Below are positions 63,079 through 64,000 of a stretch of DNA of 64,000 nt, one piece after another (position 1 is the first letter of the stretch; the number at the start of each line of letters is the position of its first letter). The notes beneath the pieces are model-generated. The model did not search any database. It was not told the DNA's origin and saw only the letters and a program-made list of their open reading frames with translations. Source of the stretch: CAYHPR01 sp964358895 (GTDB lineage: Archaea; Micrarchaeota; Micrarchaeia; CABMEP01); assembly GCA_964358895.1 (NCBI GenBank), contig CAYHPR010000002.1, positions 35,737 through 99,736 of the forward strand, given 5' to 3'. A program made the position numbers and the translations under genes.

Positions 63079-63600
63079 TTATAGAGACATTTTTTCAAGT
63101 TTATAATAAGTTATTTGATCTTTTGGATCAATTATTGCCCATAATATTTTTTTTCTTAGTGAATGAGCAATATTTATTTCTTTTGAAATCTTTTTAATTT
63201 TGATCAATTCTTTTTCATCTATCAGTTTTACAAGCCAGGTACTATGTGATTCGCCAGGTCTCATTCCTTTCTCGTATACTCTGAAATAAGCTTCCGATTC
63301 CTGGTTGTATCCAGTTCTTACTATGTAGTTTTTCGACCTTAAATCTGTATAGATCTGTAATAGCTCACTCAATTCTTTTTCATTTTTTTCCCAAAGCTTT
63401 AGGAGCATTTCAAATGTCAGATTTGTTTTTCCTTTTTTTACCTCAATCTTTTTTTTGTTCAGCAGATACAATGCTTCAATTTTAGACAGCAATAGCTGGC
63501 CAGGTTTGTCATTGATTTTTTGTCCGAAGCCTCTTTCAACTAATTCATGTATAATCTTTTCGTCTGTTTCAAAAATTTGTTTTCCAATAATCTGTGCCAT
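63079..63600 (-). CDS. endA: tRNA-intron endonuclease EndA
   Basis: 173 residues, the size of the one-domain archaeal enzyme. N-terminal LLLSKIEALYLL matches the family's LsxxEAxYLL. The catalytic domain shows YTDLRSKNYIVRTGYN, the active Tyr in YFRVYEKGMRPGES, His in SHSTWLV and Lys in LRKKILWAIID. It cuts bulge-helix-bulge sites in tRNA and rRNA precursors. Single-domain EndA works as a homotetramer, or with a second subunit when introns are in unusual places; no partner is in the window. Confidence 0.9.
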   Translation of the reverse strand: MAQIIGKQIFETDEKIIHELVERGFGQKINDKPGQLLLSKIEALYLLNKKKIEVKKGKTNLTFEMLLKLWEKNEKELSELLQIYTDLRSKNYIVRTGYNQESEAYFRVYEKGMRPGESHSTWLVKLIDEKELIKIKKISKEINIAHSLRKKILWAIIDPKDQITYYKLEKMSL

Positions 63601-63753
63601 GTTTTAAGAAGCTGAAAAGAGTTTATAAACGGTAGCATAGCGACGAAACAGCGACGTAAAAGAAGGTATTAAAACCTATTGCGATCTATATTATCTCTAG
63701 AGTATATCTATAGTATAAAACATATTTGTAAGGCAATTATAACGAGGGATCTA

Positions 63754-64000
63754 ATGGTTGACGAAGAGAAAATTGAGGCGATAGAAGAAGAACTTGCACC
63801 GGAAGAAGATGAGCGTTTACCATTTCCAACAGCGCGTGTAGTTCGCATCATTAAAGAGAATTTGACAAAACCGCACCAGATAAGGGCAGAAGTCAAACTT
63901 GCAGCGAACGAGTTTTTGGGCGATGTCCTAAAGGATCTTGCAAGAGAAATGGATAAGGAAGAAATTTTTACGTTAAACACTGAGCATTTTAACAAAGCAG
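63754..64000 (+). CDS. Histone-fold protein with acidic N-terminal tail (3' truncated by window)
   Basis: 82 codons are visible and the frame is open at the right edge. GAGG precedes the ATG. After an acidic tail of about 22 residues (DEEKIEAIEEELAPEEDER) comes LPFPTARVVRIIKENL, then QIRAEVKLAANEFLGDVLKDLA and TLNTEHFNKA, the three-helix histone fold of archaeal DNA-packing proteins. Typical archaeal histones have no tail, so the acidic extension is unusual. Confidence 0.78.
   Translation, partial: MVDEEKIEAIEEELAPEEDERLPFPTARVVRIIKENLTKPHQIRAEVKLAANEFLGDVLKDLAREMDKEEIFTLNTEHFNKA

Noticed and set aside
1..64000. CRISPR array, prophage or defence island
   Set aside because: No regularly spaced repeats, no cas genes, integrase or phage structural genes were seen. 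The only mobile parts are the TnpB remnant and the introns.

Overview
The window is archaeal and AT-rich. It encodes an archaeal proteasome beta subunit, the termination factor FttA/aCPSF1, Cdc48, an STT3/AglB oligosaccharyltransferase, endonuclease Q, a tRNA-intron endonuclease, class III-signal pilins and, at the right edge, a histone. The 16S-tRNA-Ala-23S order and the very intron-rich RNA genes suggest a euryarchaeal-grade or DPANN lineage, possibly near Micrarchaeota or Diapherotrites. That placement is inference from gene content only.

Layout. 1-2.7 kb: the C-terminus of TruD, a membrane glycosyltransferase, a thioredoxin-like protein and a DUF424 protein. 2.7-9.8 kb: a YchF-related GTPase, a decayed TnpB element, a DUF350 membrane protein, a pilin pair, FttA and PsmB. 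10-15.5 kb: geranylgeranyl reductase, uracil-DNA glycosylase, HAD hydrolase, tRNA-Pro, Sua5, Pth2, thymidylate kinase and tRNA-Glu. 15.5-28 kb: small conserved proteins, TopA, a ThyX-like protein, a divergent histidine kinase/response regulator pair, and a poorly known pair of which one member resembles phosphoribosyltransferases. 28-36.3 kb: one rRNA operon on the minus strand. 36.5-46 kb: ferredoxin, B12/radical SAM protein and a surface glycosylation cluster (methyltransferase, two glycosyltransferases, STT3, flippase). 46-64 kb: an M50 protease, Cdc48, intron-rich tRNAs, a pilin operon, a lipid phosphatase-kinase fusion, a Roadblock membrane protein, EndoQ, a 1448-residue surface protein, EndA and a histone.

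The outstanding feature is extreme intron density in stable RNA. By comparison with the conserved rRNA cores I place five introns in 16S (one in the 530 loop, two carrying LAGLIDADG genes). I place four or five insertions in 23S, including two near the peptidyl-transferase centre separated by a 20-nt exon. Six of seven tRNA genes are interrupted, by eleven introns in total. The initiator tRNA-Met appears split by four introns into exons of 32, 7, 16, 6 and 14 nt, which join into a perfect 75-nt cloverleaf. tRNA-Ala, tRNA-Arg and initiator tRNA-Met share a T-loop intron at position 59/60. The endonuclease needed to remove these introns, EndA, is encoded in the same window.

Many of these introns carry a similar AAACTTT/AAAGTTT stem, which also occurs once between protein genes. 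This suggests a family of small introns that spread. I had no alignment or folding tools; boundaries come from base-pairing and comparison with remembered conserved rRNA and tRNA sequences, and can be off by a few bases.
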